A DNA stretch of 64,000 nucleotides from Nocardia bovistercoris (GCF_015674855.1 NZ_JADMLG010000018.1:1-64000), one strand, 5' to 3'. Positions 25,424 to 35,025 are shown, counted from the stretch's first letter. Numbers and translations are program-made. Notes: generated by a model from the letters alone, not told the origin.

Positions 25424-25831
25424 TCAGCCTTGCGGCGGTTCTATCGGGAACGAATGATGCTCGTGGGCGATCACCCAGCGCCCCTGGGATCGGCGCAGCC
25501 CGAACGTCAATCGCAGTCGCCGGTCCGGATCGCGGGCGAAGTCCTCGGCGGTCCCGCACAGCAGCAGCGCGTAGGCGAAGGCGATATCGCCGCCGACTTC
25601 GATGTCGAGGGAGACGATCTCGAAACTCGCCCCCTGTGCCTGCCAGTCGAAGAACGCGGGCCAGACCTCGCGGTAGGCGTCGATGCCGCGAATTCCCTCG
25701 TGCGGGGGCGGCACGTCGAACATGACGATGTCGTCCGCGTGCGCGGCGATGGTGCCCGCCGTGTCGCCCTCGTGCACCGCGGCGGCCCATCGTTCGATCA
25801 GGATCCTGATCTGCTTCTCGTCGTCCGACAT
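25424..25831 (-). CDS. SnoaL/SgcJ-like NTF2-fold protein
   Basis: 135 residues from ATG 25831, preceded by AAAGGGGA at a suitable distance. The SgcJ/SnoaL pattern is clear: EKQIRILIERWAAAVHEGDT, AHADDIVMFDVPPPHEGIRG, FFDWQAQGASFEIVSLDIEV, and the C-terminal WVIAHEHHSFPIEP. Members of this group are small enzymes or binders of unknown substrate. It lies downstream of the SsuD-like gene in the same direction. Confidence 0.85.
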   Translation of the reverse strand: MSDDEKQIRILIERWAAAVHEGDTAGTIAAHADDIVMFDVPPPHEGIRGIDAYREVWPAFFDWQAQGASFEIVSLDIEVGGDIAFAYALLLCGTAEDFARDPDRRLRLTFGLRRSQGRWVIAHEHHSFPIEPPQG

Positions 25832-25963
25832 ATCGGCTGTCCCCTTTCCCGCCCGGCGACCGCGCCGCGACTTTCCGAAGAGCGTGCCGAAAACCTCACG
25901 ACCGCGCAACGGAAATCGTGAATCGATGCGGGATTCGCGCCGATTCCGCGACAGCGGGGATGT

Positions 25964-27109
25964 TCAGCTGCTCGAGGACGCCGCGAACGGGGTCGCCGCG
26001 CGCACCGCCGCCGCGCGATTGGGATGCCGCCACAAGCCTTTGCGCTCGAGGATGGGCAGCACGCCCTCGCCGAACCAGTACGCCTCCTCCAGGTGCGGAT
26101 AGCCGGAGAGAATGAAGTGGCCGATGCCGACCTTGGAGTACTCGACGAGGCGTTCGGCTACTTCCTCGTGCGAGCCGACCAGCGCGGTGCCCGCCCCGCC
26201 GCGCACCAGGCCGACACCGGCCCACAGATTCGGCGCGATCTCCAGGCGCGCGGTGTCGCCGCCGTGCAGTTCCAGCATGCGGCGCTGCCCCTCGGATTCG
26301 CTGCGCGCGAGGCTGGCCTGCACCCGTTCGATATCGGCCGGATCGATGCCCGCGAGCAACCGGTCCGCCTCGGCCCACGCCTGTTCGGAGGTGTCGCGGC
26401 TGATGACGTGGATGCGCAGGCCGTAGTCGAGTACCCGCCCCGCGTCGACGGCGAGACCGCGCACCGCGTCCAGTTTGCGGCTCACCGCGAGCAGCGGTTC
26501 ACCCCAGGTGAGGTAGGTGTCGGCGTAGCGGGCGGCGATCGGCAGCGCGGCCGAGGACGACCCGCCGAAGAAGACCGGGGGCAGCGGGTCGGGGCGGTTG
26601 CCGAGCAGCGCCTCGCGCACCCGCAGGTGCTCGCCCTCGAAGGTCACCGGTTCCGAAGAGGTCCACAGTTCGCGCACCACGTGCAGGAACTCGCCGGTGC
26701 GGGCGTAGCGCTGCTCCTTGTCGAGGAAGTCGCCGTAGGCCTGCTGCTCGTGGGGTTCGCCGCCGGTGACCACATTGAGCAGCAGCCGCCCGCGCGAGTG
26801 GCGTTGGAAGGTGCCCGACATCTGCGCGGCCAGCGTGGGGCTGACCAGGCCCGGACGGAAGGCGACCAGGAATTTCAGCGTCTCGGTGGTCTCCACCATC
26901 ATGGCGGTGGTCAGCCACGCGTCCTCGCACCACGCGCCGGTGGGAGTGAGCACGGCTTCGAATCCGTTGTCCTCGGCGGCCGCGCCGATCTGGTTCAGGT
27001 AGCGCAGCGAGGCGGGCCGGTCACCGGACATGAAGGTGCCGTGTCCGCCCGCGACGAGACCGCGGGAATCGCCGTACGTGGGCAGGAACCAGTGGAACGA
27101 CAGACTCAT
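25964..27109 (-). CDS. Alkanesulfonate monooxygenase-like LLM flavin enzyme (SsuD-type)
   Basis: 381 residues, the size of SsuD. Conserved family features are present: MSLSFHWFLPTYGDSRGLVA, EDNGFEAVLTPTGAWCEDAW, LKFLVAFRPGLVSPTLAAQM, GRLLLNVVTGGEPHEQQAYG and LVGSHEEVAERLVEYSKVGI. SsuD uses FMNH2 and oxygen to release sulfite from alkanesulfonates. No SsuE reductase or ABC importer is next to it, so it may act on another sulfonate or carbon substrate. The ATG at 27109 is chosen over GTG 27118 because GAGGAG sits at the right distance. Confidence 0.85.
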   Translation of the reverse strand: MSLSFHWFLPTYGDSRGLVAGGHGTFMSGDRPASLRYLNQIGAAAEDNGFEAVLTPTGAWCEDAWLTTAMMVETTETLKFLVAFRPGLVSPTLAAQMSGTFQRHSRGRLLLNVVTGGEPHEQQAYGDFLDKEQRYARTGEFLHVVRELWTSSEPVTFEGEHLRVREALLGNRPDPLPPVFFGGSSSAALPIAARYADTYLTWGEPLLAVSRKLDAVRGLAVDAGRVLDYGLRIHVISRDTSEQAWAEADRLLAGIDPADIERVQASLARSESEGQRRMLELHGGDTARLEIAPNLWAGVGLVRGGAGTALVGSHEEVAERLVEYSKVGIGHFILSGYPHLEEAYWFGEGVLPILERKGLWRHPNRAAAVRAATPFAASSSS

Positions 27110-27227
27110 CGAAGCCACTCCTCTCCGGGGCCGGGGAATCCGAGGCGCGGCGCGCCGTCGACATGCCGCAGTCGTTCATGATCGACGCGGCCCGCGATCG
27201 GTGTCACGGGTTGCGACCAGCGTGGTT

Positions 27228-27857
27228 TTATTTCCCGCGTGGTCCGCGTCGCAGTCCGAGGAGCGCTTCGGCGAGGGTTTGGATATGGTCTAGGTAGTCG
27301 GCGAACGCCGCAGGCGTGGCCTGGCCGCGCTGCACGGCGCCGCGGGTGAGGGAGTAGCCGACAGCCTCGGCGACGATGCGAGGCGGCACGACGGCGGCGA
27401 CGGCGCCGAGGTCGAGTTGACGTTCCAGATACCGGGTGAAGCGGCGGATCGGGCGTTCGGCGATTTCTTCGGCGAGCGGCGCGAGTTGCGGGTCGACGGC
27501 CCCGCGTTCTTCGATCAGGCGCAGCAGCGGGCCTGCCGACCGCACCGCCGCGGCGAAGGATTCGATGGTGGCGCGCAGCATCGTTCGCGGCTCGTCGGTG
27601 TCGATGTCGGGTTCCTGCGCGGCGAGGAAGTCGTCGCGCACGCGCAGTGCCAGCGCGTGGAAGATCTCCTCCTTGGAGGCGAAATAGACATACAGCGTGG
27701 CCCTGGAGACTCCCGCTTCGGCGGTGATCGCGGCAACGGTCGTGTTCGCGTAGCCGCGCGTGGCGAATACGCGCGCGGCGGCGTCGAGCAGGGCGCGGTG
27801 GCGGTCGGTGTGCGACCGTTCGCGCGCGTCGCGGATCGACCAGGGGGAATGGGTCAT
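27228..27857 (-). CDS. TetR-family transcriptional regulator
   Basis: 209 residues from ATG 27857. HTH: RALLDAARVFATRGYANTTV with VAAITAEAGVSRATLYVYFA. It faces the single-chain acyl-CoA carboxylase gene, with a 24-bp near-perfect palindrome between them, so it probably represses the carboxylase in response to an acyl-CoA or fatty acid. That ligand is inferred only from the neighbour. Confidence 0.92.
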   Translation of the reverse strand: MTHSPWSIRDARERSHTDRHRALLDAAARVFATRGYANTTVAAITAEAGVSRATLYVYFASKEEIFHALALRVRDDFLAAQEPDIDTDEPRTMLRATIESFAAAVRSAGPLLRLIEERGAVDPQLAPLAEEIAERPIRRFTRYLERQLDLGAVAAVVPPRIVAEAVGYSLTRGAVQRGQATPAAFADYLDHIQTLAEALLGLRRGPRGK

Positions 27858-27870
27858 TGTTTCCACTCTG

Positions 27871-27894
27871 GTTGACGTTGACGTCAATGTCAAC
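27871..27894. promoter_or_regulatory. TetR operator of the carboxylase
   Basis: A 24-bp palindrome: outer arms GTTGAC (27871-27876) and GTCAAC (27889-27894) around the palindromic core TTGACGTCAA (27878-27887). Only one base pair breaks the symmetry. It lies 14 bases from both start codons. Confidence 0.85.
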
Positions 27895-27907
27895 GAGACT
27901 TCTCGGT

Positions 27908-30900
27908 ATGCGTGTCGCAGTGGTGAACCGAGGAGAGATCGCGGTCCGGGTGCTTCGGGCAGCGCGCGAATACGGCTACGAGACCCTCGCGGTCCACACC
28001 GAGGACGAACCCGACGCCGCCCACCTACGCCTGGCCGACGACACGGTGCTGCTACCGGGCCACGGCGCGGCCGCCTACCTCGACATCGACGCGGTCGTGG
28101 CCGCGGCCCGCAAGGCCGGTTCGGGCGCCCTCGTGCACCCCGGATACGGATTCCTCAGCGAGAGCGCCGAACTCGCGACCGCCTGCGCGGCGGCGGACCT
28201 GGTCTTCGTCGGACCGGCGCCGGACGTGCTGCGGGTCTTCGGCGACAAGATCGCCGCGCGCGCGGCCGCGAAACTGGCGGGCGCCTCCGTGCTGCCCGCC
28301 ACCCAGGCGGGCGGCGGCTTCGACGATATCGCCGCGCTGCTCGCGCGCTATCCCGACGGCGTGATGGTCAAGGCCGCGGCGGGCGGCGGCGGACGCGGAA
28401 TGCGCGTGGTCCGCGATCCGGCGAAGTTGCGCGCGGCCTACGACCGTTGCCGGGCGGAGGCGGCGGCGGGCTTCGGCGACGACACCGTCTACGCCGAAGC
28501 CCTCGTTCCCTCGGCCCGACATATCGAGGTGCAGATCGTCGCCGACGGCCACCGCGCGGTCGCGGTCGGCGACCGGGATTGCAGCGTGCAGCGCCGCCAC
28601 CAGAAACTGGTCGAGATCGCGCCCGCGCCCGCCCTCAGCACGGCCGTGCGCGAACGCCTGCACCGCGACGCGGTGGAGATCGCGGAATCGGTGCGCTGCC
28701 GCGGCGTCGTCACCGTGGAATTCCTGGTCAGCGGCGAGAGTTCGTGGTTCCTCGAGGTGAATCCGCGCCTGCAGGTCGAGCACACCGTCACCGAGGAGGT
28801 CACCGGACTCGACCTGGTCGCGCTGCAATTCGGGCTCGCGGTCGGTCACACTCTCGCCGAACTCGGACTGGTCGACGCCGAGGACGAGCCGACCGGGCCC
28901 CGCGCACGCGGCAGTGCCGTGCAGGTCCGGCTCAACGCCGAAATCCTCACCGCCGGTGGGGAAGTGCTGCCCGGCAGCGGCGTCGTCGACCAGTTCGCCG
29001 CCCCGACCGGCGCGGGCGTGCGCGTGGACACCGCCGCGTTCCCCGGCATGCGCCACGGCACCCGATTCGACTCGCTGCTGGCCAAGATCGTGGCCACCGG
29101 GCCGACCTACCGCGCGGCGCTGCGCCGATGTTCGGACGCGCTCGCCGAAACCGTCGTCACCGGCGTCGACACCAACCTGTCCGTGCAGCGCGCCATAGTT
29201 TCCCGGTTGTCCGAGGCTGCCGCGCTCGCCGAATCCACCGGCCGACCGGAGGACGCGGTCGTCACCACCTCCTGGTTCGAATCCCGGTTGTCCGAACTCC
29301 TCGACGCGGCGGCCGAATACCCCGAGAACCCCGGCCGAGCCCCCGCCGCGCACGCCTCGGAAACGGTGGTGGCCGAACACGAACGCGCGCACCGTTCGCC
29401 CATGGGCGGCACGGTGGTGAGCATCGTCGAAGCGGGCACACTCGTCGCCGCCGGAGCCGAACTCGCCGTCCTCGAGGCGATGAAGATGCAGCACGTGCTG
29501 CGCGCCGAGGAACCGCTGCGGATCGTGCGGCAGCTGGTCGCGCCCGGCGACACCGTCGACCCGCACGCGCCGCTGCTGATCTGGGAACCGGCCGAATTCG
29601 ACGCCGCCGACGCCGACCAGGCACCGACCGATCTCGACCACATCCGGGCCGATCTCGCCGAAGTTCTCACCCGGCACCGGGTCACCCGCGACGAAGCGCG
29701 CGAGGAGGCCGTCGCCAAACGGCATCGCCTCGGCCGCCGAACGGCCCGCGAGAACATCGCCGACCTCGTGGACGCGGACAGTTTCGTCGAATACGGCGCG
29801 CTCGCGGTCGCCGCGCAACGGGCACGGCGCGGCCAGGACGACCTCATCGCCAACACGCCCGCCGACGGCCTGATCACCGGTCTGGCCACCGTCAACGCCG
29901 ACCGGTTCGGCGCGGACGCGGCGCGCGCGGTGGTGCTGTCCTACGACTACACCGTGCTCGCGGGCACCCAGGGCATGCGCAACCACGTCAAGACCGACCG
30001 CATCCTGGAAATCGCGCACGAACAGCGCCTTCCGGTCGTGTTCTTCACCGAGGGCGGCGGCGGCAGGCCGGGCGACACCGACCATTCCGGCATCTCCGGT
30101 CTAGACATCACCTCATTCCACGCCATGGGCGCGCTTTCGGGACGGGTGCCGCTGATCGGGATCGTCTCCGGGCGCTGCTTCGCGGGCAACGCCGCGCTGC
30201 TCGGCATGTGCGATGTGGTGATAGCGACACCCGACGCGAATATCGGCATGGGCGGACCGGCCATGATCGAAGGCGGCGGACTCGGTATCCACAGTCCCGA
30301 GGACATCGGCCCGATCGACGTGCAGCGCCGCAACGGTGTGGTGCACATCGTGGCCGCCGACGAAGCCGAGGCCGTCGACATCGCGCGCCGCTGCCTCGCC
30401 TACTTCCAGGGACCACTGGAAGGTTGGGAGGCCCCCGACCCGAGGGTGGCGCGGCACGTGGTGCCGGAAAACCGCCTGCACGCCTTCGACATTCGCGCCG
30501 CCGTCGAATCCGTCGTCGACGTGGGTTCGGTGCTGGAGTTACGCCGCGACTGGGGCGTCGGCATCGTGACCGCGCTGGTGCGCGTCGAAGGCCGCCCGTT
30601 CGGCCTGATCGCCAACGACTGCCACCACCTCGGCGGCGCCATCGACGCACCGGCCGCCGACAAGCTCGGCATCTTCCTTCGCATGTGCCAGGCACACGGA
30701 CTGCCGATCGCCGCCCTCTGCGACACCCCGGGTTTCATGGTCGGCCCCGAAGCCGAAACCCACGGCACCGTCACCAAATTCAGTCGCCTGTTCATCGACG
30801 CCGCCGCGACGACGGTGCCGTGGGGCACGATCGTGCTGCGCAAAGGCTACGGCCTCGGCGCCCAAGCCATGGCGGGCGGCTCCTTCCGCTCCCCCCGTTT

Positions 30901-31138
30901 CATCGTCGCCTGGCCCACCGGCGAAATCGGCGGCATGGGCCTGGAAGGCGCGGTCCGCCTCGGCTTCGCCAAGGAACTGGCCGCCATCGAAGACCCCGAA
31001 AAACGCGCCGAAGCCTTCGACAACCTCGTCCGAGCCGCCTACGCCCACGGCAAGGCCCTGACCGCCGCCACCGTCTTCGAACTCGACGACGTCATAGACC
31101 CCGCCGACACCCGCCGCTGGCTCCGCACCCTGCGCTGA
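27908..31138 (+). CDS. Single-chain long-chain acyl-CoA carboxylase (BC-BCCP-CT fusion)
   Basis: 1,076 residues joining all carboxylase activities. The biotin carboxylase domain runs from MRVAVVNRGEIAVRVLRAAR to about residue 450, with the ATP-binding KAAAGGGGRGM (from about residue 155) and the active-site region FLEVNPRLQVEHTVTEEVTG. The biotinyl site EAMKM is at residues 523-527 (Lys526). The carboxyltransferase half (about 565-1076) has GMRNHVKTDRILEIAHEQRL and GGRCFAGNAALLGMCD-type crotonase-fold motifs. The domain order matches the homohexameric single-chain long-chain acyl-CoA carboxylase described from Mycobacterium avium subsp. paratuberculosis. It should carboxylate acyl-CoAs with bicarbonate and ATP. 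Controlled by the divergent TetR gene. Confidence 0.9.
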   Translation: MRVAVVNRGEIAVRVLRAAREYGYETLAVHTEDEPDAAHLRLADDTVLLPGHGAAAYLDIDAVVAAARKAGSGALVHPGYGFLSESAELATACAAADLVFVGPAPDVLRVFGDKIAARAAAKLAGASVLPATQAGGGFDDIAALLARYPDGVMVKAAAGGGGRGMRVVRDPAKLRAAYDRCRAEAAAGFGDDTVYAEALVPSARHIEVQIVADGHRAVAVGDRDCSVQRRHQKLVEIAPAPALSTAVRERLHRDAVEIAESVRCRGVVTVEFLVSGESSWFLEVNPRLQVEHTVTEEVTGLDLVALQFGLAVGHTLAELGLVDAEDEPTGPRARGSAVQVRLNAEILTAGGEVLPGSGVVDQFAAPTGAGVRVDTAAFPGMRHGTRFDSLLAKIVATGPTYRAALRRCSDALAETVVTGVDTNLSVQRAIVSRLSEAAALAESTGRPEDAVVTTSWFESRLSELLDAAAEYPENPGRAPAAHASETVVAEHERAHRSPMGGTVVSIVEAGTLVAAGAELAVLEAMKMQHVLRAEEPLRIVRQLVAPGDTVDPHAPLLIWEPAEFDAADADQAPTDLDHIRADLAEVLTRHRVTRDEAREEAVAKRHRLGRRTARENIADLVDADSFVEYGALAVAAQRARRGQDDLIANTPADGLITGLATVNADRFGADAARAVVLSYDYTVLAGTQGMRNHVKTDRILEIAHEQRLPVVFFTEGGGGRPGDTDHSGISGLDITSFHAMGALSGRVPLIGIVSGRCFAGNAALLGMCDVVIATPDANIGMGGPAMIEGGGLGIHSPEDIGPIDVQRRNGVVHIVAADEAEAVDIARRCLAYFQGPLEGWEAPDPRVARHVVPENRLHAFDIRAAVESVVDVGSVLELRRDWGVGIVTALVRVEGRPFGLIANDCHHLGGAIDAPAADKLGIFLRMCQAHGLPIAALCDTPGFMVGPEAETHGTVTKFSRLFIDAAATTVPWGTIVLRKGYGLGAQAMAGGSFRSPRFIVAWPTGEIGGMGLEGAVRLGFAKELAAIEDPEKRAEAFDNLVRAAYAHGKALTAATVFELDDVIDPADTRRWLRTLR

Positions 31139-31185
31139 GCCCCGCAGTCACGGCGGACCTGAAACGTTCCGCGACGGCTGTGTTC

Positions 31186-32136
31186 TCAGCGCGTCGGGCG
31201 TGCGGCGCGCCACTGGGACGGCGTCATGGCGAAGGCGGCGCGGAAGCGGCGGGCGAAATGGGTTGGGTCGCTGAATCCGTGGCGGTGCGCGACCGCGGTG
31301 ATGGTGAGGTGCCGGTGGGTGCGTAGCGTGTCGCGGGCGCGGTCGAGTCGGCGGCCGATGATGTAGTCGGCGAGTCCGATGCCGGTGTGCGACCACAGTT
31401 TGTAGAGCTGGCGCGGGGAGATGTTGTGCGCGACGGCGATGGACTCCGCGCAGAGGTCGGGGTCGTCGAGATGCTCGTCGACGAAGCGTCGGATGGCGCG
31501 GACGGGGTCGGCTCGCGCGGGTGGATCGGCGGCGTCCTCGGCGGCGTTGGTCAGCAGTGCCCGCACCAGTTCCATGGAGGTGGTGTTGAGTTCGGGCAGG
31601 ATGTCCGCGCTGGTGCTCGCGACCGTCGCCAACTGTTGGATGAAGGTGCGGACCAGGCCGTACAGCGAATTGTCCGGTCGCAGTCCGCGCACCGCGCGCG
31701 TCAGGGTCGGCGCGGGCAGCATGAGGCGGGCCGGGTCGAAGTGGAGGGCGAGCACGGTGCCCGAACAGGTGCGGCGGAAATCGAACGGGGCCGCGTCGTC
31801 GACCGCTACGAGGGCGGGTTCCTCCGGCGGTGCGGCGACGGTACGACCGTGCTGGGTCAGCGTCCAGTCACCCGGCGACAGCACCGCGACCGCCATCCGC
31901 GCGGCCGGGCCTGCGCCGGGTCGCGGAGCCGAGCGGGCCGCGGCGATACCGGTGCTCTCCAGCCGCAGCAACGCCGAACCGTCGCCGAGGTTCCAGTTGT
32001 GCAGGCGCATTCGCGGCTCGGAGCGGGGCAGGGGAGTCACCGTGAGCGAATCCGCCAACCCCGCCCGCCGCAGTGCCGTCCGCAGCGCGACCGGATCGTA
32101 GGGCCGCGCCTTGGTGACATCGAGTAGAAGTGTCAT
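31186..32136 (-). CDS. AraC-family transcriptional regulator
   Basis: 316 residues. The C-terminal double helix-turn-helix is typical: DPDLCAESIAVAHNISPRQL, YKLWSHTGIGLADYIIGRRL, ITAVAHRHGFSDPTHFARRF and FAMTPSQWRAARP. The N-terminal part resembles the AraC-binding-like sensor domain common in actinobacteria (ALHFDPARLMLPAPTLTRAV). It lies downstream of, and in the same direction as, the alpha/beta hydrolase gene. The hydrolase may be its target, but no operator is visible. Confidence 0.9.
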   Translation of the reverse strand: MTLLLDVTKARPYDPVALRTALRRAGLADSLTVTPLPRSEPRMRLHNWNLGDGSALLRLESTGIAAARSAPRPGAGPAARMAVAVLSPGDWTLTQHGRTVAAPPEEPALVAVDDAAPFDFRRTCSGTVLALHFDPARLMLPAPTLTRAVRGLRPDNSLYGLVRTFIQQLATVASTSADILPELNTTSMELVRALLTNAAEDAADPPARADPVRAIRRFVDEHLDDPDLCAESIAVAHNISPRQLYKLWSHTGIGLADYIIGRRLDRARDTLRTHRHLTITAVAHRHGFSDPTHFARRFRAAFAMTPSQWRAARPTR

Positions 32137-32193
32137 GCCGTTCTTCGCCGCCGGGGTCGCGAATTCGCGGTGTATCCGGCAGACCGCGCGGTC

Positions 32194-33027
32194 TCAGTCC
32201 GTGGCGGGCTCGCCCGAGGCGGCGCTCGCGTTGGCGAGTGCCCAGTCGAGGGCGTAGTCGGCGACTTCCTGCCAGCCGGGTTCCGCGCAGGTCCAGTGCG
32301 AGCGGCCGGGGAATTCGTGGTAGTCGGTGACGGCTTCGGACTTGTGGTAGTGCTTGGCGTTGGACTTGTTCACCGACGGCGGCATGATGTGGTCCTCGCC
32401 GCCCGCGATGAACAGCAGCGGGGCGCGATCGTCGCGGGCGTAGTCCACCCAGGTCTCGTGATGGCCGGGCCGGAAGTTCTCGAACACGCCGTAGGTCCAC
32501 ACCCAATTACCCGGCGCCGGAATGTGGTAGCGCTCCCACGCGGCGCGCGAGGCTTGTTCGTCGATGGTGTTGGTGAACGCGTACCGGAATTCCTCGGCCG
32601 TGAATCCGACGGCCTTGTGCCGGTTCGACAGGCTCTTGAGAATCGGGAACAGCGCCTTCGCCTGCGAGGGCGGCGTCACCCGAACCCCTTCGGTCGGCGC
32701 GGAATCGATCGCGACCGCCGCCGCCCCGAGTCCGCGGTCGACCAATAGTTGGGTGAGGGTGCCGCCGAAGGAGTGTCCGATGATGATCGGCGGGCTCGGC
32801 ACCGCCTCGATCACCGCGGCCAGATGGTCGACGGTCTCGCGCACCGTGAGATCGGCGATGATCGACGGATTCGCGCGCAGCGCCTCCACCTCGATCTCGA
32901 AACCCGGATAGCCGGGAGTGAGCACGGTGTAGCCCTTGGCGCCGAAGTATTCGACCCAGTGCTCCCAACTGCGCGGGGTCATCCACAGTCCGTGGACCAG
33001 AACGATGGTGTCGGGGGTCGTGGTCAT
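32194..33027 (-). CDS. Alpha/beta hydrolase
   Basis: 277 residues. Nucleophile elbow IIIGHSFGGTLTQLL with Ser86, oxyanion region VLVHGLWMTPRSWEHW, acid in LFIAGGEDHIMPP and the catalytic His in FPGRSHWTCAEPGW. The lid region is rich in aromatic residues (WERYHIPAPGNWVWTYGVFE). It resembles esterase/haloperoxidase-like hydrolases; the substrate is unknown. It is sandwiched between two AraC-family regulators on the same strand. Confidence 0.9.
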   Translation of the reverse strand: MTTTPDTIVLVHGLWMTPRSWEHWVEYFGAKGYTVLTPGYPGFEIEVEALRANPSIIADLTVRETVDHLAAVIEAVPSPPIIIGHSFGGTLTQLLVDRGLGAAAVAIDSAPTEGVRVTPPSQAKALFPILKSLSNRHKAVGFTAEEFRYAFTNTIDEQASRAAWERYHIPAPGNWVWTYGVFENFRPGHHETWVDYARDDRAPLLFIAGGEDHIMPPSVNKSNAKHYHKSEAVTDYHEFPGRSHWTCAEPGWQEVADYALDWALANASAASGEPATD

Positions 33028-33079
33028 GCGGTCGCTCCGATCGAAGAGAATTGCCGAAGGTGTGCGGGCGGGTGCAACG

Positions 33080-34090
33080 CTAGGGCGCCTGCGGTTCATC
33101 GAACCGACTCCGGCCGCACGGTTGTGTGCTCTCGGCGCCGAATTCGCGCGGGGCGATGCGCCGCCAGTCGCGCGGCGCGATGCCGAACATGTCCCGGAAC
33201 CGGCGACTGAAATGCGCGTTGTTGACGAAACCCCAGCGCCGTGCCACCGCGGCGATCGGCACGTCGGCCAGCTCGGGGCGGGCCAGATCGGCGCGCGCGC
33301 CGGTGAGCCGCTCGGCGATGATCCACTGTTCCAGGCTGAATCCGGCCTCCGCGCACAGCCGGAACAGCCGTCGCGGCGAGATGTCATGGGCGTCGGCGAT
33401 GTGCTCGGGGGACAAGTCGGCGTCGCCGAGATGTCTGCGCACGTAGGCGCGGATGCGCGGCAGCAACACCTCGGCCATGAGTCCGCGCGCGTAGTCGATG
33501 TCGTAGGCGGAGGCGAGCAGGGCGCGTACGAGTTCGACACTGGTGTCGCCGAGCACCGACGCGGACGGGTCGACGGAGAGCCGCTCGGCCTGGCGGGTGA
33601 GCTCGCCGATGTGGGCGGTCATCATCGTGTGCAGCGGACTGGCCGCCAGCCGTCCCGCGGCCGCGCGCACCACCTCCGGCGGCAGCCCGACCGCATCGAT
33701 CGGCACGTGCAGACACTGGGCGCTGCCGTAGCGGGGGAGCAGGTAGTCGTAGGGCGCGTTGAGGTCGATGACGAACAGGTCGCCGATGGGCAGCACGCGC
33801 CGGGTGTCGAACTGGTCGGAGTAGCCGACGTTGATCTCCTGCACCGCGATGGCCAGCATCTCGGCCGGACCCGCCTTGACCTGCCGCGGGGTGCGTTGGA
33901 GTCGGTATCCGGTCATGACGCTGCGGAAGATGCTCGCGGCGCCGTACGACCAGACCTCCATGAGCGAATCGACCCGCTCCGGATTCTCCAGCACCACACG
34001 CGACGGCACCGATTGCTCCTGCATCGCCACACGTGTGGCGTCGGCGCGATCACGCGGGGCGAAATCCCGGGACCGGAAAACGACTACCAT
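33080..34090 (-). CDS. AraC-family transcriptional regulator
   Basis: 336 residues. C-terminal AraC HTH: HLGDADLSPEHIADAHDISP, RRLFRLCAEAGFSLEQWIIA, VARRWGFVNNAHFSRRFRDM and FGIAPRDWRRI. The N-terminal sensor domain resembles that of the AraC gene at 31186-32136, and together they flank one hydrolase gene. It starts 53 bases upstream of the hydrolase start and is the more likely activator of that gene. Confidence 0.9.
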   Translation of the reverse strand: MVVVFRSRDFAPRDRADATRVAMQEQSVPSRVVLENPERVDSLMEVWSYGAASIFRSVMTGYRLQRTPRQVKAGPAEMLAIAVQEINVGYSDQFDTRRVLPIGDLFVIDLNAPYDYLLPRYGSAQCLHVPIDAVGLPPEVVRAAAGRLAASPLHTMMTAHIGELTRQAERLSVDPSASVLGDTSVELVRALLASAYDIDYARGLMAEVLLPRIRAYVRRHLGDADLSPEHIADAHDISPRRLFRLCAEAGFSLEQWIIAERLTGARADLARPELADVPIAAVARRWGFVNNAHFSRRFRDMFGIAPRDWRRIAPREFGAESTQPCGRSRFDEPQAP

Positions 34091-34137
34091 GCCGGTCCTT
34101 CCCAGCGACGCGGAATACCGACCAGTCTGGCATTAGA

Positions 34138-34350
34138 TTAGGGCACGGCGTGCCACTCGGCATCCGCACGGCGACGGTTCAGCAACTCCGGGACGCATGC
34201 ACTGGTCGCGGCCCGATTCGACACGGGATCGGAGCGGATCTCGGGCATCGGAGTGGACGGACCGCGCGCCAGGAACAGGATCACCACGACGATCAGGAGC
34301 GTGCCCGCCGCACCGGCGGCCAGTAGCCGGTGCCACGTCCGGTCACCCAC
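34138..34350 (-). CDS. Small single-pass membrane protein
   Basis: 70 residues from GTG 34350, preceded by a good GGGAGGG six bases away. One transmembrane segment (HRLLAAGAAGTLLIVVVILF) follows a short basic N-terminus. A short polar tail with one Cys follows. No family recognised. It lies just after the TetR gene on the same strand and could be co-transcribed with it. Confidence 0.6.
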   Translation of the reverse strand: MGDRTWHRLLAAGAAGTLLIVVVILFLARGPSTPMPEIRSDPVSNRAATSACVPELLNRRRADAEWHAVP

Positions 34351-34407
34351 GCTGAAACCCTCCCTGGACGGCGACTCGAAGGTGAAGGCCGCGGCCTTCT
34401 TCGATGG

Positions 34408-35007
34408 TCAGTTTGTCGAGGTAGCGCGGGCGCCGCCTGCGAGCGCGGACTCGAGCACCGCCTCGAGCGCGAGCGCCGTGCGGTCGAGCGCCGTGGTCTC
34501 GCGTTGCGCTCTGCACAGGGCGACGGCGCCTTCCAACGCGGTGACCACCAGTGTGGCTGTCGTGGCCGCGGTCTCGGTGGCGGCGCCGTGCGTGCGCAGT
34601 GAGTGTGCGATGAGGTCGATCCAGTTGGCGAAGGCGGCGGCGGCCGCGCGGCGGGGTGCGTCGTCGGTGTCGGGCTGTTCCTCGACGGAGACCGCGAGGA
34701 CCGGGCATCCCGCGCGGAAGTCGCTGTCCAGCAGGACTGTGCGCCAGAAGTCGACGAAGGCGCGCAGGCCGGCGAGCGGCCCGCCCGCCAGTTCTTTCGT
34801 GAGCCGGTGCGTGGTGAGAGCGTCCGCGAAGCGGACGGCTTCGGCGGCCAGTTCGGATTTGCCGCCGGGGAAGTAGTGGTAGGTCGAGCCGAGCGGGGCG
34901 CCGGAGTGTTTGGCGAGTTCGCGCACGCTGGTGGCGTTCAGCCCGCGGCGGCGCAGCATGTCGGCGGCTCCAGCCACCATCCGATCCCTGGCGGGTGGAT
35001 TCTCCAC
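34408..35007 (-). CDS. TetR-family transcriptional regulator (LmrA/YxaF-like)
   Basis: 199 residues from GTG 35007 with GGAGG six bases upstream. HTH: RMVAGAADMLRRRGLNATSV, RELAKHSGAPLGSTYHYFPG. The C-terminal DFRAGCPVLAVSVEEQPDTD is typical of the LmrA/YxaF group, which sense drugs or flavonoids. It is divergent from the tautomerase gene, with two closely related operators in the gap. Confidence 0.9.
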   Translation of the reverse strand: MENPPARDRMVAGAADMLRRRGLNATSVRELAKHSGAPLGSTYHYFPGGKSELAAEAVRFADALTTHRLTKELAGGPLAGLRAFVDFWRTVLLDSDFRAGCPVLAVSVEEQPDTDDAPRRAAAAAFANWIDLIAHSLRTHGAATETAATTATLVVTALEGAVALCRAQRETTALDRTALALEAVLESALAGGARATSTN

Positions 35008-35025
35008 CGCTCACCTCCCTTGATC

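Noticed and set aside
28052..30085. Long reverse-strand open frame (about 680 codons) inside the acyl-CoA carboxylase gene
   Set aside because: GC-rich codon bias keeps the antisense frame open. The translation has no domain pattern, while the forward frame has a complete set of carboxylase motifs.
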